Assembly: GCF_014647595.1 (NCBI RefSeq)
Contig: NZ_BMPM01000003.1
Coordinates: 372,001 to 436,000 of the forward strand
Length of the DNA stretch: 64,000 nucleotides
Reading direction: 5' to 3'
From: Paenarthrobacter histidinolovorans
GTDB lineage: Bacteria; Actinomycetota; Actinomycetes; Actinomycetales; Micrococcaceae
This document shows positions 25,861-34,098 of the stretch, in pieces. Positions within the stretch are counted from its first letter, which is position 1. Every line of letters starts with the position of its first letter. The translations under genes were made by a program, and so were the position numbers. A model generated the notes under the pieces. It made no database searches. It was given only the letters and a program-made list of their open reading frames with translations, and was not told where the DNA came from.

Positions 25861-27702
25861 ATGAAAAACAACGTAGCGATGGCACAGACTGAAACCCAGC
25901 CTTGTTCGACGGACAGTTGCGGCAACTCGGCTGCCTTTAAAACTCGCAGTAGGCCGGCATGGTGCACTCAATGCATCGACGAGATACTGCGCGAAGGCGG
26001 CCTGAGGGCCGACGAGCCGTTCACCGGCCCCAAGGACCGGCGGCTGACGACCTGTCTGGACTGTGGTGTTCAGGCGCACTACAACTTCGAATACACCCTT
26101 GCCAAGAACGCCCAGCCGGAGAAAACCTGCAGAGCCTGCTACTGGACCGAATGGGCGAAACGCGACCGATTGATGTCGGGCGAGACGACGCCGCGGCGTA
26201 TCTACTCCCGTGAGGAAATCATTGAGCACCTCGACAGGCACGGCTACGACCTGGTCGCCACAACCGTTGACCTCAATGACGGCAACGACCCCATCATTAC
26301 GTGCTGCCGGGCCTGTAAGAAGCTCTCGGCCGAGCGAATGGGCGACATCAGTTGGGGATGCACTTGCACCCGCAACGTTCGCGCTAAGAATCCGATATCG
26401 AAGGCAGAGATGGCCGCTCCGGCCCGGAACATTCGTTCCGCGAACCCTGCAGCCGCAAAAACAACCAAGATGCTCCTGGCAGACTCCGACGATGCTGCCC
26501 TCGACTGGTGGGATCATGAACGCAACGAGGAGAAGTCGTTCCGCACCGTGACGCTCCGGGCCACACGGAGCTGCCACTGGATCTGTCCGGAATGTAGGCT
26601 CTCCTTCAGCGCCAAGGTCCTGGACATGACGGCAGGGCGAGCGTCTTGTCCGGATTGCAGCGAGCTCCGGAAAGCCGAATGGGAGATCGAGTACGAACGC
26701 TGGAAAAGCACCCCCGTTGCCGATGTACCCGAGTTGGCCGCGGCATGGGCGGACGAGGCCGACCCGCGGACCGTCATGGTCGCAGGACACTGGATGCTGC
26801 GGCGCTTCCGCTGCCCAGCGGGACACTACCCTCGTTTAAGCCCGTTGACCTTCCTGCAATCTGGGTGCCCGAGCTGCCGCGGAACCGAAACACGCAAGGC
26901 GCAGAAGAACTGGCTGGCCAACTTATTGCCCGAAATCGCATCCCAGTGGCACCCGACGCGCAACGGAAATCTCACCCCGCACAATGTAGTGTGGGACTCC
27001 CAGCGCACCGTATGGTGGCGGGCCGAGTGTTGCGGACACGAGTGGGAAGAGACCCCGCGTTCGAGGGACAAGTACGACCGGCTGCACTGCCCCCGGTGCA
27101 AGACTATTCTTGGGTCGCTGGCTTGGCAGGACCCGGGCTTGGCCGCCGAGTGGAGCCCGTTGAATCCTCTAACCGCATGGGATGTCCGGCCCCATGGGTC
27201 AACGCTTTTCGTGCCGCAATGGATCTGCTCCGCAAACACGGCGCATGTCTGGCGGAGTTCCCTTAGTGGACGGTCCAATGGGTCCGAATGCCCGGAATGC
27301 AAGGTGGCTGGAAAGTCGCAGGTCGAGCTTGCCCACCACGCTGCGGCGAAGGAAGTCTTCACGGGCGTCCGGTCAGGCGCCGTCTTGCGCGCAAGCGCTT
27401 TCATGACCCGCCGCTCCTGGACCGCTGACATCACCGCGGACGTCGACGGGCGCACCTTGGTTATCGAATACGACGGCGCCTACTGGCATTCTGCCCCGGC
27501 AAAAGTCCTCATTGACGAACGCAAGAGCGCCGACCTTTTGGCTGCCGGGTACCTCGTTGTCCGGCTCCGCGAGGATGATCTTCCGCTGTTGTCCGTCGGG
27601 AACCCACATTTCTTCGAGATCCGTGTGTACTCGTCAGTGCCACGGCCCGCGGCGGTCATGGAAGAGATCCGGATATGGTTGAGCACGAGATTCAAGGAGT
27701 AG
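25861..27702 (+). CDS. Multi-zinc-ribbon protein with Vsr-like endonuclease domain
   Basis: A 613-residue protein. The ATG at 25861 is preferred (GGAG six bases upstream); ATG 25849 would add four residues. At least five Cys-x2-Cys zinc-ribbon units are visible (CLDCG, CRAC, CPEC, CPDC, CPSC, CPRC, CPEC), several with a W-H pattern typical of the zinc-ribbon repeats now grouped as DUF4379-like. The C-terminus (about 510-600) is a very-short-patch-repair/DUF559-type PD-(D/E)XK fold: WTADITADVDG, VIEYDGAYWHS, DERKSADLLAAGY and VVRLRED. The nuclease Asp, Glu and Lys are in place. Such proteins are common in genomic islands, often near defence genes. A DNA-binding nuclease role is inferred; the target is unknown. 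Confidence 0.82.
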   Translation: MKNNVAMAQTETQPCSTDSCGNSAAFKTRSRPAWCTQCIDEILREGGLRADEPFTGPKDRRLTTCLDCGVQAHYNFEYTLAKNAQPEKTCRACYWTEWAKRDRLMSGETTPRRIYSREEIIEHLDRHGYDLVATTVDLNDGNDPIITCCRACKKLSAERMGDISWGCTCTRNVRAKNPISKAEMAAPARNIRSANPAAAKTTKMLLADSDDAALDWWDHERNEEKSFRTVTLRATRSCHWICPECRLSFSAKVLDMTAGRASCPDCSELRKAEWEIEYERWKSTPVADVPELAAAWADEADPRTVMVAGHWMLRRFRCPAGHYPRLSPLTFLQSGCPSCRGTETRKAQKNWLANLLPEIASQWHPTRNGNLTPHNVVWDSQRTVWWRAECCGHEWEETPRSRDKYDRLHCPRCKTILGSLAWQDPGLAAEWSPLNPLTAWDVRPHGSTLFVPQWICSANTAHVWRSSLSGRSNGSECPECKVAGKSQVELAHHAAAKEVFTGVRSGAVLRASAFMTRRSWTADITADVDGRTLVIEYDGAYWHSAPAKVLIDERKSADLLAAGYLVVRLREDDLPLLSVGNPHFFEIRVYSSVPRPAAVMEEIRIWLSTRFKE

Positions 27703-27915
27703 CGCGCAGAGGGGCTTTCAGTGGTTTGCAAGAGTCATGTTGTCGCCGGGCCGAGAGGCTATGAACGTGTGAAAGGAGGAAATCTGATGACTATGTCTGG
27801 GTCATCGCTGGTCGGCTCTAAAAGCAACCTACGGGTATTAGCCGCGTGCCGCGCCGTGCGTTCCGATTCCTCGAGCCTAGAAGTCGTTCTGTTGGCTAAC
27901 CGTCGGAGCAAAAAG
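27703..27915. other. Region before the direct repeat
   Basis: No gene is supported. A ribosome-site-like GAAAGGAGG precedes ATG 27787, but the frame from it (about 100 codons) runs straight into the repeat and tRNA-like segment and has no family match. Confidence 0.35.
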
Positions 27916-27938
27916 AAGTGTGGACAATGTCCACACTT
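27916..27938. repeat. 23-base palindrome, copy 1
   Basis: AAGTGTGGACA and TGTCCACACTT form 11-base perfect arms around a single central A. The same palindrome occurs in opposite orientation at 28395-28413, and a half-decayed version lies at the start of repeat copy B (about 57096-57111). It is a candidate recombinase or regulator site. Confidence 0.6.
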
Positions 27939-28055
27939 TCCGCCTCGGACTGGCCCGTACAGCCGCCGGACTGGCCCGGATTCCGCATTTTTCCGTCACA
28001 TCCCAGCATTCACAAGGCCGGGAATCGCGTTCGAGTCCCACCTCGGGCACGGCAT

Positions 28056-28079
28056 ACCCCCTCGTCAGAGGGGGTTTTT
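28056..28079 (+). terminator. Intrinsic terminator after tRNA-like end
   Basis: ACCCCCTC (28056-28063) pairs with GAGGGGGT (28068-28075) around a four-base loop, followed by TTTT. It is a textbook rho-independent terminator in the position expected right after a tRNA gene. The equivalent in copy B is 57229-57249 with a weaker T-run. Confidence 0.75.
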
Positions 28080-28394
28080 GCTTTAACGTGTGTACATTCT
28101 GGGTGGTCAGGTCCCTCTGACACTGGCCGCGGGGTGTGCCTGGCGCCGCGGGTCGCCTGTGAAGTTGTGGGGGAGCGGGCTCAGGGTCCTGGCTGGTTGG
28201 CCCTCTGCGTGCTGTTAGCTGCGGTTATAAATTCCTCTCTTGGTTCGCTCGGTAGGTCGTGGTTGTCATACACCTCTTCATGGGTAGGAGGACTGCGCGC
28301 AACATGACATTGGGAACTTGCAATAAATATCCTGACTTCGGTTCGTTTGGAGTGAGGAGACGTGGCTGGTGGTTGCTTTGTCAGGCCAAAGGGG

Positions 28395-28413
28395 GTGTGG
28401 ACATTGTCCACAC
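28395..28413. repeat. Palindrome, copy 2 (inverted)
   Basis: GTGTGGACATTGTCCACAC: 9-base arms around a central T. This is the reverse complement of the palindrome at 27916-27938. The pair brackets the tRNA-end repeat and about 480 bases. Confidence 0.55.
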
Positions 28414-28531
28414 TTAAATCTTCTTTATCGTGACTGCCTGCGGCCATTGGCTCTTCCCTCCTTGGGCCTTCATCTACTCATGCATGTGAGTGGCAGTGGC
28501 GACATGACGCGGATCCGGAAGCGCTCTACAT

Positions 28532-28780
28532 GTGCAGGTTCATTCCGAAGTGAAAGTTCGGCGGCCACGGTCGGCCGAGTGCTATCAAATGGGTCCTGGC
28601 CGTGTCATCGAAGCGCATTGCGAAATCAAGCCGGACGCGGGCCCGACGCAGGTGACAGCTCCCAGTGGTGCCTCCGGAACATTCTTCGATGACTTCAAGG
28701 GGCGAGGAATCAAGTTCCGTTCCCTAGGGGATGGAATTGCCACGGACCCGGCCAGCGAGGTCGGGGGAGCGATGGACCAA
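28532..28780 (+). pseudogene. Serine recombinase (resolvase) remnant
   Basis: One frame ends FFDDFKGRGIKFRSLGDGIA then TDP. This matches the segment of Tn3-type resolvases/invertases that follows the catalytic-core helix (LxxRGIxFRSLxExIDTxTP). The upstream frame (MQVHSEVKVRRPRS) shows no clear catalytic Ser motif, and the reading soon stops. It is a decayed fragment next to an attachment-like site, consistent with a former mobile element. Confidence 0.45.
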
Positions 28781-28783
28781 CGG

Positions 28784-28817
28784 AAACACCCGCCTGCGTT
28801 TCCCCGGGCGGGTGTTT
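28784..28817. terminator. Terminator downstream of glycerate kinase gene
   Basis: AAACACCCGCC and GGCGGGTGTTT form an 11-base perfect stem with a 12-base loop. It lies 26 bases beyond the glycerate kinase stop and can act in both directions. Confidence 0.7.
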
Positions 28818-28842
28818 CTGCTTCCGGCGGTATGTAGTTCGG

Positions 28843-30003
28843 CTAGAGGAGGCTTGTTCCGATGTCTTTGCCGATTTGTTGGAGCAGGGCGGCGGAGAGA
28901 TAGGGGTCTTTGGAGGAGTCTTGATCGGTGTATTCGGTCAGGGTGTAAACCCGGGTGAGAGCCATCTCGGACCATCGGTCCTGGGGGAGCAGTGACCGGC
29001 CGGCGACGGCGATGATGGGGCGGGTTCCTGAGCGTCGTGCAACGGCGGCGGGGAGTTTCCCGGCCAAGGTCTGTTCGTCGATGCTGCCTTCTCCGGTGAT
29101 CACCACATCGCAGTTGTCCTTGCGGGTGTTGAAGTCCAGCAGGTCTAGGAAGTAGTCCGCTCCGGAGACCTGTTTGGCCCCCAGGAGTAGGCAGGCGTAG
29201 CCGATTCCCCCGGCGCTTCCGGCGCCTTCATGTGCTGCCAGTGACTCGGCATCGGCCAATCCGGCTTCTGCCATCTTGGCCACAAAGTGCCCCAGACTCT
29301 CATCAAGGAATGCGACGTCCTCCCTCGTGGCACCCTTTTGTGGGCCGAAGACGGCAGGCGCGCCGGTGGGGCCACGGAGGGGGTTGTGGACATCGCTCGC
29401 CACGACAAGTTCGGTTTCGTGCAGTTCCGGGAGGGCTGTGCGGTGAACGGATTGAACCTGTCCCAACGCTGCTCCACCGCCATAGAGCTGGCGCTTTTCG
29501 GAATCCTGGAAACTGTAGCCCAGGGCGGTGAGCATACCCATTCCGCCATCGGTGCTCGCGCTCCCGCCCAATGCCAGGACGATCTTTGCTGGTTTAAGGC
29601 TGAGGGCGAACAGGACGGCTTCACCGAATCCACGGCTGGAGGAGTTCAGAGCTTCCAGTTTGCCGTCGGGTAGCAGTCCGAGTCCGCAGGTGTTGGCGAC
29701 CTCGACGACCGCGGTGGCGCCGTCGAATGCGATGCTGGTTTGGACGGGTTGACCGGTGGGGCCGGCCACGGTGTAGTTGTGGCGGGTGAATCCGGAGGTG
29801 ACGGCGGCATCGACGCTCCCGTCACCTCCGTCCGCCAGGGGAAGCAGTTCACAATGAACTGCTCCGGCCGTGCCTGGGACGTTCGCGGCGGAGCGAAGCC
29901 CTGTTGCCAGGGCCTGCGCTACTTCGCTGGCTGTGAGGCTGCCCTTGAACTTATCGGGTGCGATGAGGGTCCGCACGGTTTTGGGGCCGGTGGTTGTGTT
30001 CAT
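28843..30003 (-). CDS. Glycerate kinase
   Basis: A 386-residue type-2 glycerate kinase (GarK/GlxK family). It opens LIAPDKFKGSLTASEVAQAL, with family blocks LLPLADGGDGSVDAAV, LALGGSASTDGGMGML and ITGEGSIDEQTLAGK. It phosphorylates glycerate with ATP in the cytosol, usually giving 2-phosphoglycerate. It is the last gene of a leftward cluster with DctA (5-base gap) and the tartrate dehydrogenase-like gene. The set would import tartrate or another C4 dicarboxylate, oxidise and decarboxylate it to glycerate, and feed glycolysis. Confidence 0.9.
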   Translation of the reverse strand: MNTTTGPKTVRTLIAPDKFKGSLTASEVAQALATGLRSAANVPGTAGAVHCELLPLADGGDGSVDAAVTSGFTRHNYTVAGPTGQPVQTSIAFDGATAVVEVANTCGLGLLPDGKLEALNSSSRGFGEAVLFALSLKPAKIVLALGGSASTDGGMGMLTALGYSFQDSEKRQLYGGGAALGQVQSVHRTALPELHETELVVASDVHNPLRGPTGAPAVFGPQKGATREDVAFLDESLGHFVAKMAEAGLADAESLAAHEGAGSAGGIGYACLLLGAKQVSGADYFLDLLDFNTRKDNCDVVITGEGSIDEQTLAGKLPAAVARRSGTRPIIAVAGRSLLPQDRWSEMALTRVYTLTEYTDQDSSKDPYLSAALLQQIGKDIGTSLL

Positions 30004-30008
30004 GTCAG

Positions 30009-31487
30009 TTAGACAGTCTCCGAGCGGGTAGGGCGAGTCCCTGCCGGGGCAAGCCCGGCCACTGTACCTGCCTGCTTGGAAACACTTTCCTTGGATCCGT
30101 GGTGACCGTATTCGGTGAGATCTTCGTCGATGTCGGTGACCTCATCAACGTGGATGGGGTCCTCCGACGGCATGGGCTCCACAATTTCGCCGGCGAAGAC
30201 GCGGCGAACGCGGTCTGCGTCCAGGGTACGGTCCCACCAGGCGATGAAGAGGGTGGCTACGGCGTTACCGGTGAAGTTCACCAGCGCTCGGCATTCGGAC
30301 ATGAACTTATCGATGCCGAATATGAGCATGATGCCGGCTGCCGGGATCGTGCCGATGGTGGTCAGCGTTGCGGTCAGGGCAATAAACCCGCCGCCGGCAA
30401 CTCCTGCCGCGCCTTTGGAGGTCAGCAGCATGACCGCGAGCAGGCCCAGTTGCTGGCCGATGGTGAGGTCCGTGTTGGTGGCCTGAGCGATGTAGAGGGC
30501 AGCGAGGGAGAGATAGATCGCGGCCCCGTCGAGATTGAAGCTGTATCCGGTGGGAACAACCAGACCGACAGTTTCCTTCTTCACGCCGGCGTGCTCCAGC
30601 TTGCGAATCAGGCCGGGCAGGGCAGGTTCAGCGGTGGAGGTGCCCAGGATGAGCATGTACTCCTCCTTCAGGTGGCGGATCATCGTAAAGATGTTCAGCT
30701 TCAGGAAAGCCATCACGGAACCGAGAACAACGACGACGAAGAGGATCGAAGTGACGTAGAACAGGGCAATCAGTCCGCCCATGCTGGTCAACGACGAGAC
30801 ACCGTATTTGCCCACAGCGAAGGCCATCGCGCCGAAGGCACCGATGGGGGCGGCCTTCATGATGAAGCTCAGGATCTTGAACATGACACTGGTGAGGCGC
30901 TGCACGCCGTCCAGTACAGGGGCGCCGACCTTGCCCATGGCGTTCAGGGCGATGCCGAAGACCACGCTGATGAAGATGATCTGGAGGATGTCGCCCTCGA
31001 CGAAGGGGCCAACAATGCTGTTCGGGATGATGTGCGTGAGGAACTGCCACCATTCCTGGTGCGCGCCTGCGTCGATCAGCTTTGCCGCGGAATCGGAGGT
31101 CTTGATGGTGCTGGCATCGGCGTTGACGCCGTCGCCCAGACGGAAGATATTGATGGCCACGAGGCCGAAGATCATTGCGAAAATGGTGCCGACTTGAAAG
31201 TAAGTGAGGGCCTTCAGGCCGGTCATGCCGACCTTTTTCAGGTCGGCGACGCTGGCGATTCCGCCAACGATGGTGAGGAACACGATGGGGCCGATGAGCA
31301 TCTTCATCGAGTTCACGAACGTAGTGCCGATGGGCTCCATGGCGATACCGGCGGCCGGCGCCAGCCAGCCGACCAGGATGCCGATAACAATGGCTGTCAG
31401 TACCCAGAAGTAAAGCTGCCGGTACCAGCGGGTTTTCGGCGCCTTCGTGGCTGCCGCTGTTCCGCCGGCGGTGTTGATGTGATCCAT
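30009..31487 (-). CDS. dctA: C4-dicarboxylate transporter DctA
   Basis: A 492-residue sodium/proton:dicarboxylate symporter (DAACS family). It has multiple membrane segments, the Ser-rich hairpin region (LGTSTAEPALPGLI) and the conserved VVPTGYSFNLDGAAIY motif followed by FIALTATLTTIGTIP. It imports succinate, fumarate, malate or related acids. Placed between a tartrate dehydrogenase-like gene and glycerate kinase, it probably imports tartrate here. The C-terminus has a polar tail of about 60 residues beyond the core. It is co-directional, with a 147-base gap after the dehydrogenase, which may hold a further promoter. Confidence 0.92.
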   Translation of the reverse strand: MDHINTAGGTAAATKAPKTRWYRQLYFWVLTAIVIGILVGWLAPAAGIAMEPIGTTFVNSMKMLIGPIVFLTIVGGIASVADLKKVGMTGLKALTYFQVGTIFAMIFGLVAINIFRLGDGVNADASTIKTSDSAAKLIDAGAHQEWWQFLTHIIPNSIVGPFVEGDILQIIFISVVFGIALNAMGKVGAPVLDGVQRLTSVMFKILSFIMKAAPIGAFGAMAFAVGKYGVSSLTSMGGLIALFYVTSILFVVVVLGSVMAFLKLNIFTMIRHLKEEYMLILGTSTAEPALPGLIRKLEHAGVKKETVGLVVPTGYSFNLDGAAIYLSLAALYIAQATNTDLTIGQQLGLLAVMLLTSKGAAGVAGGGFIALTATLTTIGTIPAAGIMLIFGIDKFMSECRALVNFTGNAVATLFIAWWDRTLDADRVRRVFAGEIVEPMPSEDPIHVDEVTDIDEDLTEYGHHGSKESVSKQAGTVAGLAPAGTRPTRSETV

Positions 31488-31634
31488 GATTCCTACCTCG
31501 TTGTGGAATAGCTGGAGAGTCTTTTATGAATGTGGCCGACGGAAATGGACGGCGGCGGTATGCTGCACCGCCGCCCATTCCGGGCTGTGTACTGAGCGCC
31601 AGGGCTGGTCGGCCCCGGCGGCCGGAGTTTCTGG

Positions 31635-32732
31635 TTAGACGGTCGCTGGTGCGAGGGTCAGTGCCTTGACGATTGCCTCGGTGACATCGTCAGTGTTGGC
31701 GTTTCCGCCGACGTCGCGGGTCAGGTGACCGGTGCCGGTAGCGGTCTCGATGGCGGCTTCAACCTTGCGTGCTTCCTCGTGCAGACCGAAGTGGTCCAGC
31801 ATCAGGGCGGCGGAGGCGATCGCGCCGATCGGGTTGCTGATGCCCTGGCCGGCGATGTCCGGGGCCGAACCGTGGACCGGTTCGAACATGGACGGGAAGC
31901 GGCGCTCCGGGTTCAGGTTCGCGCTGGCAGCCAGACCCAGGCTGCCGGCAAGCGCCGATCCGAGGTCGGAGAGGATGTCGGCGTTCAGGTTGGACGCCAC
32001 GACGACGGACAGGTCTTCGGGCTTGAGGATGAACTTGGCGCTCATCGCATCAACAAGTACGCTCTCGGTCTGCACGTCCGGGTAGTCCAAGGCAACGCGG
32101 TTGAAGACTTCGTCCCAGAGGACCATGCCGTACTGCTGGGCGTTGGACTTGGTGACCGAGGAAACCTTCTTCACGGTGCGGGTCCGGGCCAGGTCGAAGG
32201 CGAAGCGCATGATCCGTTCGCAGCCCTTCTCAGTGAAGAGCGCGGTCTGCAGGGCTACCTCGTTGCCGGGGCCGCGGCCGCTCAGGTTCCGTCCGCCAAG
32301 GCCGGCGTATTCGCCTTCGCTGTTCTCGCGGACTACAACCCAGTCCAGCTCGGTGTTGTCGGCCTTGCGCAACGGGGACTGGACGCCGGGGAGGAACTTC
32401 ACCGGGCGGATGTTGGCCCACTGGTCAAAGTTCTGGGTGATGTTCAGGCGCAGGCCCCAGAGGCTGATGTGATCCGGGACGTTCTCCCAGCCGACGGCGC
32501 CGAAGTAGATCGCGTCGAAGTCCTTCAGCGTCTCCAGGCCATCGTCGGCCATCATCTTGCCGGTCTCCGCGTAGTAGCCGCAGCCCCAGGGGAATTCGGT
32601 CCAGTCGAAGGCGAACTTGCCGTTGGAGTTCTCAGCCAGGGCGTCCAGGACGCGGCGGCCGGCGGAAACAACTTCCTTGCCGACACCGTCGGCGGGGATG
32701 GATGCGATGCGGAAATTCTGGGTGGCGCTCAT
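31635..32732 (-). CDS. ttuC: Tartrate dehydrogenase/decarboxylase-like isocitrate-dehydrogenase family enzyme
   Basis: A 365-residue NAD-dependent beta-hydroxyacid oxidative decarboxylase. ATG 32732 is preceded by GAGGAGG seven bases away; a longer frame to 32801 has no such signal. Family motifs are IPADGVGKEVV, WVVVRENSEGEYAGLGG, DALSAKFILKPEDL-type metal-binding blocks and FEPVHGSAPDIAGQGISNP. The VVRENSEGEY pattern and the neighbours point to the tartrate dehydrogenase (TtuC) branch rather than LeuB. It would turn tartrate into glycerate and CO2. It is the first gene of the tartrate module and has a LysR-type operator upstream. Confidence 0.87.
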   Translation of the reverse strand: MSATQNFRIASIPADGVGKEVVSAGRRVLDALAENSNGKFAFDWTEFPWGCGYYAETGKMMADDGLETLKDFDAIYFGAVGWENVPDHISLWGLRLNITQNFDQWANIRPVKFLPGVQSPLRKADNTELDWVVVRENSEGEYAGLGGRNLSGRGPGNEVALQTALFTEKGCERIMRFAFDLARTRTVKKVSSVTKSNAQQYGMVLWDEVFNRVALDYPDVQTESVLVDAMSAKFILKPEDLSVVVASNLNADILSDLGSALAGSLGLAASANLNPERRFPSMFEPVHGSAPDIAGQGISNPIGAIASAALMLDHFGLHEEARKVEAAIETATGTGHLTRDVGGNANTDDVTEAIVKALTLAPATV

Positions 32733-32823
32733 GTGCCAGCCTCCTCGTTGAGTGTTTAGCAGTGAGCCTGTTAGCGGGGTCACACTGTTCTTCCTCTTCA
32801 AGTAGACGGCTTGCTCTTATGCG

Positions 32824-32868
32824 GCGTCCAAGACCAAGAATCGATACGGCTGATAGGAGATGCCTATC
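32824..32868 (-). promoter_or_regulatory. LysR-type operator and promoter module of the tartrate cluster
   Basis: Read on the minus strand: GATAGG-N5-CCTATC (32852-32868), then 16 bases, then GGTCTTGGACGC. The same layout with the same spacing recurs at 33855-33899 on the plus strand. ATAGG-N5-CCTAT fits a LysR-type T-N11-A box. TTGGAC may be the -35 element, with TCTA 19 bases on. It lies about 90-135 bases upstream of the tartrate dehydrogenase start. Confidence 0.65.
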
Positions 32869-32886
32869 GATGGGGGTGGTGGCTGC

Positions 32887-33780
32887 TCAGGGTCCAGGGG
32901 AGGCATGGAGTTCTGCCACGGCCAGGAAGGCTAGGGCGGCGGGTGTCAGATCTTCCTTCCGGCTCAAGATCGCAACGTCCAGATGGGAGACGGGTTCGAT
33001 GAGCCGGGTTCTGAGTCCTGACTTGTGGGCCAGGGGCGCCCAGGATGAAGGCATGACCGCGTGCCCGACGCCGGCGAGCACGAGGGGGAGGATGGAGGTC
33101 CGGTGGGCGACTTCGACAATGATTTCGGTGTCGACACCGTGGGCCAGCGCGTCATCGACCAGCCAGCGCATCAGGGAACCCCGCTGACTTGCGATCAGCC
33201 GGTGACCGCCCAAATCTTCTCGTTGTATCGCGGTTCCGGGGTTAAAGGTGTCCGCATGCGGGTTGACGATGAGAATCAGAGGTTGGCGCTCCAACTCAAG
33301 GACCTGGACTCCCGGCACCTTGATCGGCGTGGGAGAGCCGGCGAGCCCGATCTCGGTGCTGCCGGTCCGGACGGACTCTATGACTTCTTCGGGAGTGAAG
33401 GCGGCGCTGACGTTGAGCCGTACAGAAGGATGCAGCCGGGTGAAGCCGGCGATCATGGATGTCAGCGGTTCGATGCCCGGGGAGGGCATGGTGATGATAT
33501 CCAACCGACCACTCCGGACGCCGCGCAGTGCCTGTACGGCCGAGGCCGCAGCATCAAGGTCCCGCATAACCAGCCTGGCGGGTCCGACGAGTTCCTTTCC
33601 CGCTTCGCTGAGGACGGCGCGGCGGCCAATGCGATGAAACAGCGGCACGCCTAAGTCCTTTTCCAGACTTGCGATGGTCTGCGAGAGCGAGGGCTGGGCG
33701 ATCAGCAAATGTTCTGCCGCTCGGTTGAAGCCGTCGTGATCAACCACGGCCAGAAAGTACTTCAGCTTTCGCGTATCCAA
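32887..33780 (-). CDS. LysR-family transcriptional regulator
   Basis: A 297-residue LysR-type regulator. The N-terminal winged helix is clear (DTRKLKYFLAVVDHDGFNRA, PSLSQTIASLEKDLGVPLF), followed by a type 2 periplasmic-binding-like effector domain from about residue 90. It sits upstream of the tartrate module on the same strand. A twin operator/promoter module flanks the gene on both sides, so it probably activates the dehydrogenase-DctA-kinase genes and once controlled something to its right. Tartrate as co-inducer is inferred from the neighbours. Confidence 0.9.
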   Translation of the reverse strand: MDTRKLKYFLAVVDHDGFNRAAEHLLIAQPSLSQTIASLEKDLGVPLFHRIGRRAVLSEAGKELVGPARLVMRDLDAAASAVQALRGVRSGRLDIITMPSPGIEPLTSMIAGFTRLHPSVRLNVSAAFTPEEVIESVRTGSTEIGLAGSPTPIKVPGVQVLELERQPLILIVNPHADTFNPGTAIQREDLGGHRLIASQRGSLMRWLVDDALAHGVDTEIIVEVAHRTSILPLVLAGVGHAVMPSSWAPLAHKSGLRTRLIEPVSHLDVAILSRKEDLTPAALAFLAVAELHASPGP

Positions 33781-33854
33781 GTCAGCTTCCCTAGGTTTCA
33801 GTCATTACGGTTGCAGGCAATTCTGCCCTGCTGCGCGTTGGCGAGGCGCCCTTT

Positions 33855-33899
33855 GATAGGTTGCGCCTATCGAGTGTATTGCTTCTAGGTCTTGGACGC
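33855..33899 (+). promoter_or_regulatory. Second LysR-type operator/promoter module, facing right
   Basis: GATAGG-N5-CCTATC at 33855-33871, then 16 bases, then GGTCTTGGACGC: the same order and spacing as the module at 32824-32868, in inverted orientation. It is divergent from the LysR start at 33780 and would drive transcription to the right, where no matching metabolic gene remains. Confidence 0.6.
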
Positions 33900-34098
33900 T
33901 GCCGCAGAGGAGTGGCTCTAATGGGAACGATAGAGCAACCTGCTTGGAAGCGATGTTTGCGTGAATCAGACGTCTCCACTGGCATCCTACGAAGGTCATC
34001 ATATGTACATCTCGAATCAACGGGCCTCCCTTGCTGTGCCCAGCTCACTTCGCTTGGAAGTGACGACCTGGCACTAGCTGAACGCCGGCGACACGATC

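Larger units (their letters stand above)
27916..28290. repeat. Direct repeat copy A with tRNA-Leu-like 3' end
   Basis: About 370 bases that recur, at roughly 80 percent identity by eye, at 57093-57460 in the same orientation. A 36-base core is identical (28028-28063 and 57201-57236). The core contains TTCGAGTCCCACCTCGGGCA, which reads as the T-arm and 3' acceptor strand of a tRNA-Leu (partner acceptor GCCCGAG). It is followed at once by a strong terminator. The rest of the tRNA is missing here, so this looks like an attachment-site remnant left by an integrating element. Confidence 0.7.

Noticed and set aside
25747-26826. A 359-codon minus-strand frame opposite the zinc-ribbon gene
   Set aside because: No family features; the zinc-ribbon/Vsr protein on the other strand is strongly supported.
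28028-28063. A complete tRNA-Leu gene
   Set aside because: Only the T-arm right half, acceptor 3' strand and terminator are present; the matching T-stem 5' strand, anticodon arm and 5' acceptor are not found upstream in either repeat copy.
27916-28413. Insertion sequence bounded by the inverted palindromes
   Set aside because: The 480 bases between them encode no transposase and contain the tRNA-end repeat also present elsewhere, so the palindromes are better treated as binding or recombination sites.
29994-31511. A 505-codon plus-strand open frame opposite dctA
   Set aside because: Antisense shadow of a well-supported transporter gene; its translation is Asp/Glu/Gly/His-rich without motifs, typical of the complementary strand of GC-rich coding DNA.
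31725-32759. A 344-codon plus-strand frame opposite the tartrate dehydrogenase-like gene
   Set aside because: Same reason: mirror of a gene with clear family motifs and a good ribosome site.
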